A stretch of 34,819 nucleotides of DNA from Lysobacterales bacterium (lineage in GTDB: Bacteria; Pseudomonadota; Gammaproteobacteria; Xanthomonadales; SZUA-36): assembly GCA_021648045.1 (NCBI GenBank), contig JAKITM010000011.1:1-34819 (forward strand), read 5' to 3'. Shown piece after piece: positions 25,836 to 33,689 of the stretch. The notes under the pieces are model-generated. The model made no database searches. It had not been told where the DNA came from and worked only from the letters and a program-made list of their open reading frames with translations. Position 1 is the first letter of the stretch. Every line of letters starts with the position of its first letter. Both the position numbers and the translations under genes were made by a program.

Positions 25836-26495
25836 TTAAAATTGAAATTTAGTTGCCTGTTCGGCATTTACCAGTAGTGGTAGGTCAGTTTCAAATAAAC
25901 CGCTGTCTTCCCAGTCCGATATATTCAGGCGCTTAAGTAAACGAGCCTCCATTGCCGGTGAATTACCACTGATAATAAACAATCTGCCGCCAGGGTTCAC
26001 CCACTCCTTAAAAACCTCTGGAATTTCGCGCACACCACCCGTTACGACCACAACATCGTGGGCTTGTTCCGGCATCCAGCCATTCAGGGCATCACCGCTA
26101 AAGCACTCAATGTTTTTAATTTTTTTGTTTTTCAGCATTTTGCTAGCCTGGGCCGATAGCTCTGCGTGAATATCAACGCTGCATACCGCTTTTCCCAGCT
26201 TGGCAAGACAGGCGCTTAAAAAGCCGCTGCCAGTACCAATTTCAAGAACCGTCTCATCCGCTTGCAGGTCAATGGCTTGCAGCAGCCGACCTTCGATAAC
26301 CGGGTGCATCATCTGTTGACCATGATCTAAGGGTATACCCATATCCGCATAGGCCAGCTTGCGATAGCGTGCGGGTACAAAGTCTTCCCGCTGGATTGAG
26401 CCCAGCGTTTCCAAAACCCGGTGGTTAGTAACTTCCCAGGGTCGGATTTGCTGCTTGACCATATTGTTTCTGGCTTGTTCGAAGTTCATGTTCAT
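25836..26495 (-). CDS. Protein-L-isoaspartate O-methyltransferase family protein
   Basis: A 219-residue methyltransferase of the Pcm family. It begins MNMNFEQARNNMVKQQIRPW and contains GQQMMHPVIEGRLLQAIDLQ, the SAM motif VLEIGTGSGFLSACLAKLG and the acidic VCSVDIHAELS. The Pcm fold is clear, but the segment around MHPVIEGR differs from classical Pcm, so isoaspartate repair activity is not certain. An upstream ATG at 26573 is possible. I chose 26495 because AGGA lies 8 bases upstream and the family start is matched. The TolC-family gene follows after 53 bases. Confidence 0.88.
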   Translation of the reverse strand: MNMNFEQARNNMVKQQIRPWEVTNHRVLETLGSIQREDFVPARYRKLAYADMGIPLDHGQQMMHPVIEGRLLQAIDLQADETVLEIGTGSGFLSACLAKLGKAVCSVDIHAELSAQASKMLKNKKIKNIECFSGDALNGWMPEQAHDVVVVTGGVREIPEVFKEWVNPGGRLFIISGNSPAMEARLLKRLNISDWEDSGLFETDLPLLVNAEQATKFQF

Positions 26496-26823
26496 ATTGT
26501 AATTCCTGTGATCTTTATGTGGGTCTGTGCCTATCAATGCATACACTTCCATTATACGCCCTGCATAGGGCAAGCTGGAAATCCGTTTTGATGGCTTTAA
26601 GTCATTTTTTTACCCTCAGAGCCATTTAGTTAGCCATACCATTTACCACACTGTTGTAGACTGCGGGTTTTCGGCAGCTGGAAAAAGTGCCATTAGTCAC
26701 AGCTGGGGATAACTGATAGTATTCATCCCCTTGAGCCATAACCGGATTTTATTGCCGGTTTACTTGCAGGATGCATCCAATACCTAAGCATGAATGTAAA
26801 AATTACACATAAATTGCAAGAAA
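26496..26823. other. Intergenic region upstream of the ECF sigma factor gene
   Basis: A 328-bp stretch with no gene found. It contains an interrupted inverted repeat GGGGAT/ATCCCC (26705-26730), a short stem AACCGG/CCGGTT (26740-26760) and a perfect 10-bp palindrome GGATGCATCC (26769-26778). No convincing ECF-type or housekeeping promoter was identified. The palindrome lies 45 bases before the sigma factor start and could be an operator, but this is a guess. Confidence 0.45.
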
Positions 26824-27366
26824 ATGTCTGATCTTCCGGTCATGACAGATGAAGAGCGTAATCGCCGCTTCGAAATTCTGGCTCGCGAATACGGTACCGA
26901 TCTTTATCGTTACGGATTGTGGCTTTGCCACAATGATGCATTAGCTAAGGATTTGGTTCAAGAAACCTTTTTGCGTGCATGGAAAGCCTTGCATACACTA
27001 AAGGAACAAGCGGCGGTTAAAGCTTGGCTGATTACTATTTTACGGCGTGAATTTGCGCGTACTTTTGAACGCAAAGTGCCGAAATTCACGGATCTGGATT
27101 CGGTGGTCATTGAAGAGACTCGCGACTTAAAGCCTGAAGAGCAGGCAGAGCGCAAGTTACTTCGAGAAGGCATGTTGCGCCTGCCGCCACGCTATCGTGA
27201 GCCCCTGCTGTTACAGGTGGTGATGGGTTATAGCTGTGAAGAAATAGCACAGCAGTTGGGTTTGAGCAAAAGCGCGGTGATGACGCAGTTGTTCAGGGCT
27301 CGGGAAAAACTGAAAATAATGCTGCAAAAGGATGGCATAAGCGGAAATATACATGAACTTTTCTAG
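26824..27366 (+). CDS. ECF-type RNA polymerase sigma factor
   Basis: A 180-residue sigma-70 family protein with only regions 2 and 4. Region 2 (about 12-85) has DLYRYGLWLCHNDALAKDLV and QETFLRAWKAL. Region 4 (about 115-165) has LPPRYREPLLLQVVMGYSCE and the helix-turn-helix IAQQLGLSKSAVMTQLFRAR. Such factors redirect RNA polymerase on release from an anti-sigma partner. The next gene overlaps by 14 bases and encodes a membrane DUF3379 protein, the likely partner. An in-frame ATG six codons downstream is an alternative start, and the ribosome-binding site is weak. Confidence 0.93.
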   Translation: MSDLPVMTDEERNRRFEILAREYGTDLYRYGLWLCHNDALAKDLVQETFLRAWKALHTLKEQAAVKAWLITILRREFARTFERKVPKFTDLDSVVIEETRDLKPEEQAERKLLREGMLRLPPRYREPLLLQVVMGYSCEEIAQQLGLSKSAVMTQLFRAREKLKIMLQKDGISGNIHELF

Positions 27367-28090
27367 TTTTAAACAATGGCTGGGTGCTGATCCCTATGCG
27401 CGTGAGCCTGAAACAATACAAGCCGGTAAAAACGACCCTTCGTCCGCGGCCGCCGCGCGTGAGGCCGAAGACTTTGAAAGCAAGCTGGAAAATGCTTTAC
27501 GGGTTGAAACACCTGAAAATTTACTGGCTAGCATTCTTGCCTCTACTGCAACTGAGAAACCTGCCAAGCCGGTAATCCAAGCGCGTGGTCGTTGGATTCT
27601 AGCGCTGGCAGCCAGTGCATTTATGGCTGTAGGTGCCGCATCCGTATTGCTTTGGTACCAGCAACATACCTACAGCAGTGTGGAAGACTATGTGTATAAG
27701 CATATGCAAGCTGATGGTGAGCATGTATTAGCGCAGGCAGATATACAAGGCGGGGTCACAAGAACCCAAGTTAACCAGGTGCTACAGCCATTTTCAGCCA
27801 CTGTTAATGCGGATTTATTGGCAAGCATTAAGTTTATTAAAACCTGCCCAACCCCCAATGGAAAAGGTGCACACTTCTCAATATTTACAGCTAACGGCCC
27901 GATGACGGTAATATTTATGCCGCAAACACCGACTGTTGGAGCAACTCAATTTACAATTGAGAATCAACGAGTGCATGTCATACCGCTTGAACAGGGCTCC
28001 ATTGCCATTGTAGGCAATAGCGATCAACAAATTAACGCGGTTACTCCGCTGCTGGCATCCGGCATTACCGCTTTACGCACGGATATCTAA
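27353..28090 (+). CDS. DUF3379 family protein, probable anti-sigma factor
   Basis: A 245-residue protein. The N-terminal cytoplasmic part (1-80) includes an acidic helical stretch around AREAEDFESKLENALRVE. A single membrane segment (81-102) follows, then a periplasmic domain of about 140 residues with a GKGAHFSIFTANGPMTVIFM core. The topology and the 14-base overlap with the sigma gene fit an anti-sigma factor that senses the envelope. DUF3379 has no proven function that I can name, so the role rests on the pairing. A zinc-binding anti-sigma HXXXCXXC motif was not seen. Confidence 0.8.
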   Translation: MNFSSFKQWLGADPYAREPETIQAGKNDPSSAAAAREAEDFESKLENALRVETPENLLASILASTATEKPAKPVIQARGRWILALAASAFMAVGAASVLLWYQQHTYSSVEDYVYKHMQADGEHVLAQADIQGGVTRTQVNQVLQPFSATVNADLLASIKFIKTCPTPNGKGAHFSIFTANGPMTVIFMPQTPTVGATQFTIENQRVHVIPLEQGSIAIVGNSDQQINAVTPLLASGITALRTDI

Positions 28091-28184
28091 TTTAGGTCGC
28101 CTATAGTACTAATGCCACTCCCTGAAAGCGGTGCTGATCTGGTATCGTATAGCCTACTGTTATTAGATATTTTGGAGTATGGCG

Positions 28185-29165
28185 ATGTCTCGCTGGATTA
28201 AGTGGGGTTTACCCCTGTTACTATTGTTGCTGCTGATGCTGGCTGGCATGTTTTATCTGAATCATGAACCGGCGGTATTCGATGTTAACGAAAATGCCAG
28301 GGCCAGCCTTCAAGCTGAGCAAAAAATGGTGACCGGCTTCACCACCGGCGCCACCATGCTGAAAGTTGGCGACATCTTGCTGAACAAGCGCGGTGGTTAC
28401 CTCAGCAACGATAAGTTACCGCCCTGGGTATTCCTTGATAATGTGCCGAGCTGGGAGTTTGGTGTATTAACCCAAATGCGTGATATGGCGCGTTCTATGC
28501 GTAACGATATATCCCGCTCGCAAACCCAGTCGACCGAAGATAAAGACCTAGCCGTGCTAGATGCGCAACTACATTTTGATCATGCCTCCTGGGTGTTGCC
28601 ACGCACCGAAAAAGAATACCAAAAGGCGCTGGATGGTATGCAGCGGTACTTGCTACGCTTGGCGGATCCGCAACAGCAAAACGCCCAGTTTTTCGCCCGT
28701 GCTGATAATTTGCGCGACTGGCTCAGTTATGTAGAAAAACGCCTTGGCAGTGTTTCCCAACGGCTATCCGCCAGCGTCGGCCAGCAACGCGTCAACACCG
28801 ACCTCAGTGGCGATCCCAATGCAACCCAGTCAACCACAGCGGCAGCAGATATTAGCGTGAAGACCTCCTGGTTTGAAATTGACGATGTGTTTTATGAGTC
28901 CCGTGGTACCACCTGGGCACTAATCCATTTTATGAAAGCCATGGAAGTTGATTTTTTTGAAGTACTGAAAAAGAAAAACGCAGTCACCAGTTTTCGTCAA
29001 ATTATTCGCGAACTGGAGGCAACCCAAACGCCGCTGAGTAGCCCAATGGTATTGAATGGCAGCCCTTTTGGCCTATTTTCCAACCACTCCCTAGTAATGG
29101 CAAATTATATTTCTCGGGCAAATGCCGCAATTATTGATTTGCGTATTCTGCTGGAGCAGGGTTGA
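28185..29165 (+). CDS. DUF2333 family membrane-anchored protein
   Basis: A 326-residue protein. One N-terminal membrane segment (LPLLLLLLLMLAGMFYL) is followed by a periplasmic domain containing NKRGGYLSNDKLPPWVFLDN, MRDMARSMRNDISRSQTQ and SWFEIDDVFYESRGTTWAL, as in the gammaproteobacterial DUF2333 family. The function is unknown. I start it at the ATG at 28185, which has GGAG 7 bases upstream; an ATG two codons earlier sits almost on that site. It ends in a TGATG overlap with the lipoprotein gene, so the two genes are coupled. Confidence 0.88.
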   Translation: MSRWIKWGLPLLLLLLLMLAGMFYLNHEPAVFDVNENARASLQAEQKMVTGFTTGATMLKVGDILLNKRGGYLSNDKLPPWVFLDNVPSWEFGVLTQMRDMARSMRNDISRSQTQSTEDKDLAVLDAQLHFDHASWVLPRTEKEYQKALDGMQRYLLRLADPQQQNAQFFARADNLRDWLSYVEKRLGSVSQRLSASVGQQRVNTDLSGDPNATQSTTAAADISVKTSWFEIDDVFYESRGTTWALIHFMKAMEVDFFEVLKKKNAVTSFRQIIRELEATQTPLSSPMVLNGSPFGLFSNHSLVMANYISRANAAIIDLRILLEQG

Positions 29166-29362
29166 TGCGCTTGGTGCTGGTTGCTATCAGTGTGATTTTT
29201 TTAAGCGCTTGTGCCAGCGGCTCCGATACCATTGATGATAAGCGTATGGGTCAGACACTAGTTTGCCATAAGCAAAAAAAGACAATGTCGGTATCTAATT
29301 CCGATTACCACCGGCATTTAGGCCATGGCGATAGTGCCGGTCCGTGTGCTTACGGACAATAG
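29165..29362 (+). CDS. Small lipoprotein with a CHK...HLGHGD motif
   Basis: A 65-residue protein. A hydrophobic signal ends in the lipobox LSAC, with Cys16 the expected lipidated residue. The mature part carries VCHKQKKTMSVSNSDYHRHL and then GHGDSAGPC. This Cys-His-Lys plus HLGHGD pattern recurs in other short secreted bacterial proteins; it offers two Cys and several His that could bind a metal, but no function is known to me. The start ATG overlaps the DUF2333 stop. A TTG one codon earlier is less likely. Confidence 0.78.
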   Translation: MRLVLVAISVIFLSACASGSDTIDDKRMGQTLVCHKQKKTMSVSNSDYHRHLGHGDSAGPCAYGQ

Positions 29363-29381
29363 GCTAAATTACGGCTTAGAC

Positions 29382-29951
29382 ATGGCTGACCCCGGCATCC
29401 TTTCCCGTCCGCTGAGCTATACCAGCAAACTTGAGCAGCGTACAGCAACAGATATAAGCCTGGTGGTGATCCATTGCACCGAGTTGCCGGATCTGGCGAT
29501 GGCAAGAGAATACGCAGAAAAAATTCATTATCCTGAAAGTAGGACGGGTAATTCAGGACATTTTTATATCGACCGCGATGGCAGCATAGAGCAGTGGGTT
29601 GAGCCCTTAGGAGTAGCTCACCATGTTGCCGATATGAACGACCACAGCATCGGCATCGAACTGGTGAATCGTGGGCGCTACCCGCACTGGTTCAATAGCA
29701 ATCATCAGCAAGCCGAAGAAAACTACCCGCAGCAACAAATCAATGCACTGCTTGTCTTGTTAGAAATGTTGACCGATAAATATCCAGCACTCAAGACAAT
29801 CGCAGGCCATCAGGACCTGGATACCCGGATGATTCCCGCAGCAGATAAGCCCGAACTACTGGTGCCACGAAAAATTGATCCTGGCCCATTATTCCCCTGG
29901 GCGGATGTCTTAGCGCATGTAAATTTAACCCGAGCGGGAAAGCCATCATAA
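29382..29951 (+). CDS. N-acetylmuramoyl-L-alanine amidase, AmpD-like (Amidase_2)
   Basis: A 189-residue zinc amidase. Motifs in order: LVVIHCTELP (first zinc His), GNSGHFYIDRDGSIEQWVEP, AHHVADMNDHSIGIELVNRG, and AGHQDLDTRMIP (second His) with KIDPGPLFPW supplying the third ligand. It would cut the bond between N-acetylmuramic acid and the stem peptide. No signal peptide is seen, so a cytoplasmic cell-wall recycling role like AmpD is plausible. The frame is open from an ATG at 29325 inside the lipoprotein gene. I prefer 29382 because that upstream stretch is already coding for the lipoprotein C-terminal motif. Confidence 0.88.
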   Translation: MADPGILSRPLSYTSKLEQRTATDISLVVIHCTELPDLAMAREYAEKIHYPESRTGNSGHFYIDRDGSIEQWVEPLGVAHHVADMNDHSIGIELVNRGRYPHWFNSNHQQAEENYPQQQINALLVLLEMLTDKYPALKTIAGHQDLDTRMIPAADKPELLVPRKIDPGPLFPWADVLAHVNLTRAGKPS

Positions 29952-30043
29952 TATGCTAGGATAATCTAATGCACCATCGCACCATCTATTGTTTTGCGCT
30001 GAGTTTTGTATGAACTATGGGTTTTCGCTGAATTAAGGTTGGA

Positions 30044-31138
30044 ATGATTATGTGGATAAAAAAAGTTATTAGCGTGAATGAAGCGGCCCGAATACTGCGG
30101 GTAAACACAGCCGATATACAAACTGAGATTGACTCAGGCCGCTTACATGCCATTAATGTTGCCGGAAAAACCAGAATACTCAGAGAGTCCTGGCAAGAAT
30201 ACCTTGGTGTTAGCAAAAATAGGTCGATGTTTCCCCGCGTGGCCTGGGCGCAGCCAGCTTTGTTACTTGTTTTACTCACTGGAGTGGTTTTTGCGATGGA
30301 GGAAAATTTCGATTTTCCAGTGTGGAATGGAACTGAAATTCCACCACAGGAAGTAGAGTTCAGCGACCCTGAAGCATTAACACTCAGTGACCCCGCCCTG
30401 TATCCACCCATAAATGCCCCACTAGATTATCGCCGCTACAACGACACGCCTTCACCCCCTAATATCAGCAATACCCATATGTTGATGAGCCTGCAACTAC
30501 AAAATAATGTACCGCCAGGAAGCAGATCATCCCCTTGGACTTTGTTTGTTAATTTGGATACCAATCACGATAAGGGAGATGGTGTTGCTTCCCATTTGCG
30601 CTTGCAAAATCGGGGTAGCGGTTGGGCAGCTGGGGGTCATGTCGATGGGTTTGCTTTTGGTACAGGCACTACCATTGGCTACAACGTCGAAATGAGAGAT
30701 ATGAATGACGGAGATGCATATGTCATTGGTGTGAATATTCAGAACAGGGCGTGGCAGGGTGATATTGGCATGCAGATACAAACCGGCCCCTTCCCAGAAA
30801 GTCATCGATTCTTCGTTGAAGGAATGGATGGTAGCTGGAACACAGGGATAAAATTGGCCGGCCACGAAGGTGGTGGCGTTTATAATACAGGCATTGAATT
30901 AGGGCCGAGAACATCGGGAAAACGCGGAATCTGGATGCGTGGCGACTACGACATAGGTCTTGATCTCGGGCCAAACAATATGCGTATGCAGGGTGGCTCA
31001 CAGATCCAGCTGGATGGCAATCGTGGAATTGGCATGCGCTTTAGTCCCCGGCGTAATCGCATTGAGTTTCTGGAAAAAGGCAAAGTCATTGCATTCCTCA
31101 ATGTTAGTGATCGGGGCGTAGATTTAGCCAAGGAATAG
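30044..31138 (+). CDS. Unrecognised protein: excisionase-type DNA-binding domain, membrane segment and Gly-rich C-terminal domain
   Basis: A 364-residue protein that I do not recognise as a whole. Residues 8-54 look like an excisionase/MerR-type helix-turn-helix: VISVNEAARILRVNTADIQT, then GRLHAINVAGKTRIL and RESWQEYL. A hydrophobic segment follows at about 66-85. The remaining 280 residues are rich in Gly, Asn and Asp with regular short strands (for example NTGIKLAGHEGGGVYNTGIE and GIWMRGDYDIGLDLGPNN), suggesting a beta-solenoid or phage-tail-like fold outside the membrane. The topology would place the DNA-binding part in the cytoplasm, as in ToxR- or CadC-like one-component regulators. The start could be the ATG at 30044 or at 30050. 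Confidence 0.75.
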   Translation: MIMWIKKVISVNEAARILRVNTADIQTEIDSGRLHAINVAGKTRILRESWQEYLGVSKNRSMFPRVAWAQPALLLVLLTGVVFAMEENFDFPVWNGTEIPPQEVEFSDPEALTLSDPALYPPINAPLDYRRYNDTPSPPNISNTHMLMSLQLQNNVPPGSRSSPWTLFVNLDTNHDKGDGVASHLRLQNRGSGWAAGGHVDGFAFGTGTTIGYNVEMRDMNDGDAYVIGVNIQNRAWQGDIGMQIQTGPFPESHRFFVEGMDGSWNTGIKLAGHEGGGVYNTGIELGPRTSGKRGIWMRGDYDIGLDLGPNNMRMQGGSQIQLDGNRGIGMRFSPRRNRIEFLEKGKVIAFLNVSDRGVDLAKE

Positions 31139-31185
31139 TCAATAAATAGCTAAGGAATAGATGGCTCAGGGTAATCAAAAGGCAA

Positions 31186-31863
31186 GTGAAGACACTAAAA
31201 CAACATTGGCTTGATCGTTATCAGGGTGCGGCGACTGAAAAGTTAAGCTGGTTTCAGTCCCAGCCGCAACCATCACTGAATTGGATCAGGGCAAACGCTA
31301 CCCTGAATTCAGCGGTGATTGATATTGGTGCCGGAGCCTCAGTTCTGGTTGATCACCTACTGGAAGAAAATTACACCGATATCAGTCTTCTGGATCTGGC
31401 AGGTGCTGCTTTGCAGATCAGTCGTCAACGACTGGGGCTTAAAGCTGAGCGGGTAATTTGGTTAACTGCAGATATTACTCAATGGCAGCCAAGCAGAACA
31501 TACAGCCTCTGGCACGACCGTGCCGTGTTTCATTTTCTTACTTCTGTTGAAGATCGAGAAGCCTATAAACGCGCGTTGTTAGCCGGGTTAGAAATCGGCG
31601 GAACCTTAATCATGGCCACTTTTGCCCTCGGTGGCCCGCAAAAATGCAGCGGTTTGCCAATTGTGCAATACGATGCAGAAAAACTGCAAGCAGAGCTGGG
31701 CGATCAATTTGAGTTATTGGAAAGCCTGCAAGAACAACACCCCACGCCAACCGGAAACAGCCAGTTGTTTAACTGGTGCTTGTTCAGGCGAATTTATAGT
31801 AGAGTTAAGTCGCCCAATAGGGCTTGTCCCACCGACAAGCCGATGCCTATCCTGCATATCTGA
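31186..31863 (+). CDS. Class I SAM-dependent methyltransferase
   Basis: A 225-residue protein with a GTG start. It opens KQHWLDRYQGAATEKLSWFQ, has the SAM motif VIDIGAGASVLVDHLLEENY, the acidic ISLLDLAGAAL, TADITQWQP and SLWHDRAVFHFLTS, and later LEIGGTLIMATFALGG. This is the pattern of small tellurite- or thiopurine-type methyltransferases. Substrate unknown. The family normally ends near FNWCLFRR; here about 22 further residues (YSRVKSPNR... to LHI) follow, coming from DNA that also holds a hairpin at 31821-31841. The tail may therefore have been gained when new DNA joined here. Confidence 0.83.
   Translation: MKTLKQHWLDRYQGAATEKLSWFQSQPQPSLNWIRANATLNSAVIDIGAGASVLVDHLLEENYTDISLLDLAGAALQISRQRLGLKAERVIWLTADITQWQPSRTYSLWHDRAVFHFLTSVEDREAYKRALLAGLEIGGTLIMATFALGGPQKCSGLPIVQYDAEKLQAELGDQFELLESLQEQHPTPTGNSQLFNWCLFRRIYSRVKSPNRACPTDKPMPILHI
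31821..31841. repeat. Hairpin at the end of the methyltransferase gene
   Basis: GGCTTGTC (31821-31828) and GACAAGCC (31834-31841) are perfect 8-bp inverted repeats around a CCACC loop. No T-run follows, so it is not a classical terminator. It could be a dispersed palindromic repeat; its copy number elsewhere in the genome is not visible here. Confidence 0.6.
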
Positions 31864-31932
31864 TGTATGCTGGTTCAGCTTGCCTGAAAAACAGCTTAAT
31901 CGATGAAAAATAACGCCTAAGCGGCCTGCCTA

Positions 31933-31960
31933 AAATTTAACTGAAATTTGACCGAAATTT
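31933..31960. repeat. Three AAATTT units at an 11-base period
   Basis: AAATTT occurs at 31933, 31944 and 31955; the last two copies are preceded by ACTG and ACCG. It sits in the short non-coding stretch between the methyltransferase and the hsdM remnant. The phased A/T tracts may cause bending or be chance. Confidence 0.5.
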
Positions 31961-32014
31961 AGAAGTAGCCCTGAGCAAGGCCTTATGCATAACTGCACCA
32001 ACCCCAGCAAGTAG

Positions 32015-33688
32015 GAAAACGACCCGCGTTACGCGCGCTTTGGTCTGGCACCCAGAACCAAAGCCGATTATGCCTTTTTATTGCACGACTTGTATCACCT
32101 AAAACCCGACGGTATCATGACCATTGTATTACCCCACGGCGTGTTATTTCGTGGCGGTGAAGAAGGCAAGATTCGTAAACAACTCATCGAACAAAACCAT
32201 ATTCATGCGGTTATCGGCCTGCCCGCCAATATTTTCTTTGGCACCGGTATTCCCACCATTATTTTGGTACTGCGACAAAAACGCACAAATACCAATGTGC
32301 TAATAGTCGATGCCTCGAAACACTTTTTAAAAGTAGGCAAAAACAATAAACTGCAAGCCTCAGATATTAAACGCATCGCCGATACCGTTATTTACCGAGA
32401 AAGCACTGCCAAATATTCAAGAGTGGTAAGCAAGGCAACGATTCGCGAAAACGACTACAGCCTTAATATTCCAAGGTATGTCGATGCATCAATTGATGCC
32501 GAAAGCTGGGATTTACACGCCACCATGCTCGGCGGCATTCCAGAAAAAGAGATCAACCAGCTTGATAATTACTGGCAAGCCTTTCCTGCCTTGCGTGAGA
32601 CCTTATTTAAACAAACCTCTAGCGATTATTCTCAGTTAAAAATAAGTACAAACGCACTAAAACACAGCATCACCCAACACCCGCAGGTTAAGGCCTTTAG
32701 CCAAGACTTTTTAAGCGCTTTTAACGGTTTTGATGACTACTTGAAAAGCGAGCTCATCGCCCCCTTTATTGATAGTGAGGGTCAGCAAGGGCAAAGCATC
32801 AAGATCAATATAAACATCGGCCAACAAGAAGCCATATTAAGCCAAGAGCTATTTACACGCTTAGACCCCATCGCCCTAATCGATAAATATCAGGCGCATC
32901 AATTATTAGATAATAGCTGGCAAATTATTGCTCCCGATTTAGAAATGCTACAAAGCGAAGGCTTTGCCGCCAGCAAACAAGTTGACCCGCACATGGTTAA
33001 CAAAAAAGTCAAAGGCAAAGACACTGAAGTACAAGACGGCTGGGTGGGGCATATCCTGCCCTTTGATGTAGTGCAAAACACTTACCTCAAAGGTGCGCTA
33101 CATGCGCTCAAGCAAAAAGAAAATCGTTTAACGGAAATTAGTGCCGAATTTGAAGCCATACTAGAATCGCTCACTGAAGAAGAAAAAGAAGCCGACACCA
33201 TCAAAGAGAGCAATGATGGTTTTATCAATGCCGCCGTGATTAAAGCCGCTAAGCAACTTAGGGCAGAAATAAAAACCAACGGGGACTTTGAAGCTGAAAG
33301 CTATGCAACCAAAATTCTAAAAGTCGATGCTTTAATTTTAGAGGAGAAAAAACTTAAAAAATCCGTAAAAACCGACGCGGAGGCACTGCACCTGCAAACC
33401 AAAGCCACCATTGAGGCACTCAGTGATGAACAAGTGCATGAACTGCTGGAACGCAAATGGATCAGCCCATTATTGGGTGAGCTGGGCAAATTACCCGATG
33501 ACCTGATTAACCAACTCACCCGCAAAGTACAACACCTTGCCGATAAATATGCCACCACTTACGGCGATATTGCCAAGGAGATACACAACACCGAAAAAGA
33601 GCTGGGGGGTTTGATTGATGAGCTAGAAGGTAATGCGTTTGATAGGCAGGCATTGGCTGAATTTCAATCGTTTTTGCAGGGTGAGTGA
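32015..33688 (+). pseudogene. hsdM: Type I restriction-modification methyltransferase subunit, 5'-truncated
   Basis: The frame encodes the C-terminal part of HsdM, the DNA adenine methyltransferase subunit. It starts ENDPRYARFGLAPRTKADYA, then MTIVLPHGVLFRGGEEGKIR, FFGTGIPTIILVLRQK and YSLNIPRYVD, and ends in a long helical region. The N-terminal domain and the SAM-binding motif are missing. Just upstream, in frame, the codons read T-N-P-S-K-stop-E-N-D: a likely remnant of the catalytic NPPY segment with lost residues and a TAG in place of Trp. The first ATG in frame is at 32081 (535 codons). The protein, if made, should not methylate DNA. No hsdR is visible. Confidence 0.85.
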
Positions 33689-33689
33689 G

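Noticed and set aside
30527..31131. Minus-strand frames opposite the HTH-membrane protein
   Set aside because: They overlap each other and the plus-strand gene, which has a ribosome-binding site and clear domain order; the antisense frames have neither.
31139..31185. Short direct repeat AAGGAATAG before the methyltransferase
   Set aside because: Only nine bases, once repeated with the preceding gene end; likely chance.
32081..33688. hsdM read as an intact methyltransferase from ATG 32081
   Set aside because: The SAM-binding and NPPY catalytic motifs are absent, and family sequence continues upstream of this ATG to an in-frame stop.
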